From Dyadobacter sp. SG02 (GTDB lineage: Bacteria; Bacteroidota; Bacteroidia; Cytophagales; Spirosomataceae): 64,000 nucleotides of DNA. The notes beneath the pieces were generated by a model. It worked only from the letters and a program-made list of their open reading frames with translations. It did not search any database and had not been told where the DNA came from. Position numbers and translations under genes: made by a program. Positions 61,202 through 64,000 of this stretch are shown here, in pieces. Each line of letters opens with the position of its first letter. The stretch's first letter is position 1. Where the stretch lies: positions 124,001-188,000 of the forward strand of contig NZ_FNYL01000003.1 of the NCBI RefSeq assembly GCF_900109045.1, written 5' to 3'.

Positions 61202-61966
61202 ATGACTATTACGGAAAGGCATCAATTCATTTTGCAGGAGCTGAAAAGGGCGGGTACGGTGAGTATCGTGCAGCTTTCGGAGCAAATGCAGGTTTCCGGC
61301 GTGACGATCCGGAAGGATCTGAAACTCCTCGAAGACAAAAATTTACTGTTCAGGACACACGGCGGTGGTTCGCTCAACAACCCTTATGCGGTGGAGCGGC
61401 CGATTAATGAGAAGGAATTTATCAATTCCGATGAAAAGCAAAGCATCGCGCGGGAGGCATTGACGCTGATCCGGCAAACGGATTCGATCATGATCGGTTC
61501 AGGGACAACCGTGTTCGAACTGGCGCGCTGCCTGCATCCGACGAAGCAGATTACGGTGATTACGCCGGCGGTGAAGGTGACGCTGGAACTCAGCAACCGG
61601 CCGAACGTGGAAGTGTTGCAGCTAGGCGGACTGATCCGCCAGAACTCGTCGTCGGTGGCGGGCTCCTATGCCGAATACATTCTTGACCATATTTCCTGCG
61701 GCGTACTTTTCATTGGTGTGGATGGTATTGACTTCGATTTCGGCCTGTCGATCAGTAACCTGACCGAAGCCGGGCTAAACCAACGGATGATCAGCACCGC
61801 GCAGATTGTGGTAGTGCTTGCCGACCATACAAAGTTCGGCAAGCGGGGGATCGGAAAAATTTGCGACCTCGACCAGGTGCAGTACATCGTGACCGATGCC
61901 GGCGTTTCGGGCGAGGCCGTCAAGGCCCTGGAAGACCGTGGCGTGAAGGTGCTGGTCGCGCGCTAG
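61202..61966 (+). CDS. DeoR/GlpR-family transcriptional regulator
   Basis: 254 residues from the ATG at 61202 (MTITERHQFILQELKR); a GTG at 61157 would add 15 residues outside the family start. The N-terminal helix-turn-helix has TVSIVQLSEQMQVSGVTIRK and DLKLLEDKNLLFRTHGG, the DeoR hallmark. The sensor domain includes IGSGTTVFELAR (near residue 100), which usually binds a phosphorylated sugar. It is divergent from the MFS gene and likely controls the cluster 53030-60885 through repeats at 60956-61014. Its stop shares CTAG with the convergent inositol-phosphate synthase stop. Confidence 0.92.
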   Translation: MTITERHQFILQELKRAGTVSIVQLSEQMQVSGVTIRKDLKLLEDKNLLFRTHGGGSLNNPYAVERPINEKEFINSDEKQSIAREALTLIRQTDSIMIGSGTTVFELARCLHPTKQITVITPAVKVTLELSNRPNVEVLQLGGLIRQNSSSVAGSYAEYILDHISCGVLFIGVDGIDFDFGLSISNLTEAGLNQRMISTAQIVVVLADHTKFGKRGIGKICDLDQVQYIVTDAGVSGEAVKALEDRGVKVLVAR

Positions 61967-63183
61967 TCCATTTTATCGGCCAGCTCGAAACTTAATTTCA
62001 GCTGCTTCCGGGTCGATGCGGTGAGTTCGCGCTTGGCGAGTGCGTGACATTCGTAAGTCGCATCGGCAAACATCATTTGCTGCGGCGGGGTCTTTTGCGT
62101 AGCCGCCGAAGGCCCGCGCAATGCGCCTACAAGCCCCATCTCGCGCGCTACGTACACATAACGCACGGCGTCGATCACGACACCCGCCGAGTTGGGCGAA
62201 TCCTGCACCGAAAGTTGCGCGTCGAGCGTCACCGGCGAGCCCATGAAGCCTTCCAGTTCGAGGCGGAAATTGGCTACCTTATTATCTCCATAAAATGCAA
62301 TGTATTCCGATGGCCCGGCGTGCAGGAAGCTGTCGGTGGTAGAAATGCCGCGGATATCGTTTTGCGCGCGGATCACATTTTCTTTCGAAATTTTCTTCGA
62401 TTTCAGGCGGTTTTTATCCTCCATATTTAGGAAATCGGTATTGCCGCCCACATTGCGCTGAATATGCGCTTTTACGTGGTGGCCACGTTCGAAGGCCAGT
62501 TCCTGCAACATTTGCGACAATATACTCGCCCCAAACTGGCTGCGCATATCGTCGCCGATCAGCGGAATGCCCGCGTCGATGAATTTCTGCTCCCACTCCG
62601 GGTCGGATGCGATGAATACCGGAATACAGTTCACGAGCGAAATGCCCAGTTCAAGGCAGATTTCAGCATAAAACTCCGTGGCTAGTTGCGAGCCCACCGG
62701 CAGATAGTTGATCAGCACTTCTGCTTCATGTGCTTGCAGGTGCGCGACGATTTCCTGGCGGATCGCGGCGGTTAATGCTTCATTATACCTTTCACCGCTG
62801 GTCAGCAGGTCGGTGTCTTTCAGTTCTTCCTTCACCACAAACCTGTTATCGGCCGGGTAGGCGAGCATTTGCGGCGAAACGCCATCAAGTACCGGAGAGC
62901 GGTAAACCGGCGCCTCGCTGGTAATGTCGGTATAAAGCTCGATCGCGCAATTGGGTTTTGTGAAAATGGCGTCTTTCAGTTTCAGCCCGATTTTACGCTC
63001 ATCCACCTCGAAACCGCATACGAATTCAATGTTTGCAGCGCGGTAGCTGCCGATGTCACCGGCCATCAGTCCCGAGGTTTTTTCGGTATAGCGTGTGTAG
63101 TATTCAACACCCTGAACCAGCGAGCTTGCACAGTTTCCCACGCCCACGATCGCTACTTTTATCTTCTGATCGATATTTGACAT
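61963..63183 (-). CDS. ino1: Inositol-3-phosphate synthase
   Basis: 406 residues from the ATG at 63183 (MSNIDQKIKV); a TTG at 63189 is also open. NAD-binding VAIVGVGNCASSLVQGV (near residue 11) and NYLPVGSQLATEFYAE (near 160), IPLIGDDMRSQFGAS (near 212), QRNVGGNTDFLN and SKKISKENVI (near 270) are strong markers of the prokaryotic myo-inositol-1-phosphate synthase family. It converts glucose-6-phosphate to inositol-3-phosphate, for example for inositol lipids. Its upstream region has a LacI-type palindrome at 63303-63324. Confidence 0.93.
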   Translation of the reverse strand: MSNIDQKIKVAIVGVGNCASSLVQGVEYYTRYTEKTSGLMAGDIGSYRAANIEFVCGFEVDERKIGLKLKDAIFTKPNCAIELYTDITSEAPVYRSPVLDGVSPQMLAYPADNRFVVKEELKDTDLLTSGERYNEALTAAIRQEIVAHLQAHEAEVLINYLPVGSQLATEFYAEICLELGISLVNCIPVFIASDPEWEQKFIDAGIPLIGDDMRSQFGASILSQMLQELAFERGHHVKAHIQRNVGGNTDFLNMEDKNRLKSKKISKENVIRAQNDIRGISTTDSFLHAGPSEYIAFYGDNKVANFRLELEGFMGSPVTLDAQLSVQDSPNSAGVVIDAVRYVYVAREMGLVGALRGPSAATQKTPPQQMMFADATYECHALAKRELTASTRKQLKLSFELADKMD

Positions 63184-63302
63184 TTCCAATAATCTGAGTT
63201 TATGATGAAAATTTATTTTTAAAATATTTTAATTAATACAAAATGCTTGAATTTAAGCCAAAATAAAATGTTTAAAATCGATAATGCAACTGTAATGGCA
63301 AG

Positions 63303-63324
63303 TTTATGCAAACGTTTGCATAAA
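63303..63324. promoter_or_regulatory. LacI-type operator palindrome upstream of ino1
   Basis: A 22-bp perfect palindrome whose centre is TGCAAACGTTTGCA, the form bound by LacI/PurR-family repressors (central CG flanked by AAA/TTT). It lies 120 bases before the ino1 start in an A+T-rich stretch (63190-63345). A weaker relative CAAACGTTTG is at 8958-8967. Confidence 0.6.
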
Positions 63325-63354
63325 AATTTTGTGTTTAATTTTAGATAGGTTAGG

Positions 63355-63418
63355 AATGCCACGAAGGCACGAATTATCACGAATATCTTTCGTGTTTAAT
63401 TCGTGCCTTCGTGGCATT
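63355..63418 (-). terminator. 22-bp perfect stem-loop after the esterase
   Basis: 63355-63376 (core CCACGAAGGCACGAATT) pairs perfectly with 63397-63418; an inner stem CACGA/TCGTG extends it. It is 24 bases beyond the esterase stop, so it is a likely terminator. The sequence TTCGTGCCTTCGTGGCAT is, from memory, a repeat found in many bacterial genomes. Confidence 0.8.
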
Positions 63419-63441
63419 ATAAAAATTCCGTAAAACTCCCC

Positions 63442-64000
63442 TTACAAATACTTCTGCATATAGCTGACAAACAGCTTCCAATCCTCGGGCAACACCGTAT
63501 GCCCGCCCTCGTGCATATAATACCCGAGATGGTTCATGAGCAAAGAAGTATCCCCCGCCGCAGGCATAGCCGCCGACGCCGTGGGTGCCGTCTCTCCGAA
63601 AAGCCGGTAAACAGGCGCAGCTGCAACCGCGGATAAGAATTCGCCCCGTGGGTCGGACCAATAATCCGTGCTTCCCGTTTGCAGCAATAGCGGCCGCGGG
63701 GCCATCAGTGCGACGAGCATATGCGCATCGATCGGCATGGCATTGACCTTGTCGGCCCAGCCGTGATAATTGGGAGCAAACTGGTACAAATACCGTGAAG
63801 GATCGGAAATGTGCCGGATCGTCTCGCCGTAATTCCGGCGCGCCAATGCCGCGCCGCCTTCCCCGGAAATGCTCGCAATCACCATTTTGAACCGAGGGTC
63901 GTGAATACCCGCCCAAAGCACCGTTTTCCCAAGTCGCGAAGCACCCTGCAATGCGACGCGCTTACTGTCGATCTGTTTGTCGGTTTCGAAATAGTCCATC
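63442..64000 (-). CDS. CE15-like glucuronoyl esterase, C-terminal part (start outside window)
   Basis: About 186 residues are visible; the frame is open to the window edge, so the gene begins beyond base 64000. Motifs of CE15-type alpha/beta hydrolases: GASRLGKTVLWAG with the nucleophile Ser (usual form GCSRxGK), SISGEGGAALARRNYGET with a candidate acid residue, and the catalytic His in MHEGGHTVLPEDW. LMAPRPLLLQTG is a common family stretch. Such enzymes cut ester links between glucuronate and lignin or other groups; other alpha/beta esterases (acetyl xylan esterase) are possible. Confidence 0.78.
   Translation of the reverse strand, partial: MDYFETDKQIDSKRVALQGASRLGKTVLWAGIHDPRFKMVIASISGEGGAALARRNYGETIRHISDPSRYLYQFAPNYHGWADKVNAMPIDAHMLVALMAPRPLLLQTGSTDYWSDPRGEFLSAVAAAPVYRLFGETAPTASAAMPAAGDTSLLMNHLGYYMHEGGHTVLPEDWKLFVSYMQKYL

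Overview
The window looks like a chromosome segment of a Bacteroidota bacterium of the order Cytophagales, most like Dyadobacter or a close relative in Spirosomaceae (inference from memory of these families, not from a search). Support comes from a SusC/SusD pair, two FG-GAP proteins with type IX secretion C-terminal domains, a PadR regulator paired with a large FtsX-type permease, weak Shine-Dalgarno signals, and TAnnTTTG promoter elements. I see no rRNA, tRNA, prophage, insertion sequence or true CRISPR array.

Layout. 1-6671 (+): a sugar operon of cupin protein (cut by the window edge), sugar isomerase, Gfo/Idh/MocA dehydrogenase and a ribose-type ABC importer (ATPase, permease, binding lipoprotein). 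No sugar kinase is present, which suggests oxidation or isomerisation of an unphosphorylated sugar. 6673-7268 (-): an accessory pair, a DUF6934-type protein plus a 49-residue protein joined by an ATGA overlap. 7430-9687 (+): a Tat-exported dehydrogenase and a DUF4136 lipoprotein. 9843-15663 (-): a tripartite efflux operon in which the RND pump and its membrane-fusion adaptor form one 1452-residue reading frame, behind a TolC-type channel. A two-component system is divergent from it (15820-17753, +). 17787-23645: a redoxin-like protein without catalytic cysteines, a 983-residue FAD/Fe-S oxidoreductase, a small membrane protein and a beta-barrel protein. 23728-28343 (-): SusD and SusC. 28718-32873 (+): thrA and thrB with a HEPN/MNT toxin-antitoxin-like pair between them. 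33035-34395 (+): an Fe-S carrier and a nucleotidyltransferase. 34619-41528 (-): two tandem FG-GAP paralogues with 7 and 14 repeats. 41729-44903 (-): an SGNH hydrolase, then modC, modB and modA. 45067-47109 (+): an aminotransferase and tyrA. 47368-49304: two L,D-transpeptidases of different families with overlapping 3' ends. 49439-52453 (-): an FtsX/MacB permease and its PadR regulator. 53030-60885 (-): a carbohydrate cluster of GDPD phosphodiesterase, histidine phosphatase, two FGGY kinases, 2-hydroxyacid dehydrogenase and polyol-type MFS transporter, with a divergent DeoR regulator at 61202. 61963-64000 (-): inositol-3-phosphate synthase and the C-terminal part of a CE15-like esterase.

The most unusual content lies between the genes. 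One repeat family is built of TGGTCANNTG decamers, often next to GAATGAGT octamers. Its arrays start at stop codons in the sense orientation of the gene before them (thrB, modA, tyrA, the MFS gene). A second family has 51- or 54-bp units around the palindrome GGTGCAGCGCACC and fills the gaps at 52643-52951 and 56191-56885; each array begins with one inverted copy. There are also candidate operators for LacI-, DeoR- and OmpR-type regulators. All family assignments are from reading motifs; no searches were run.
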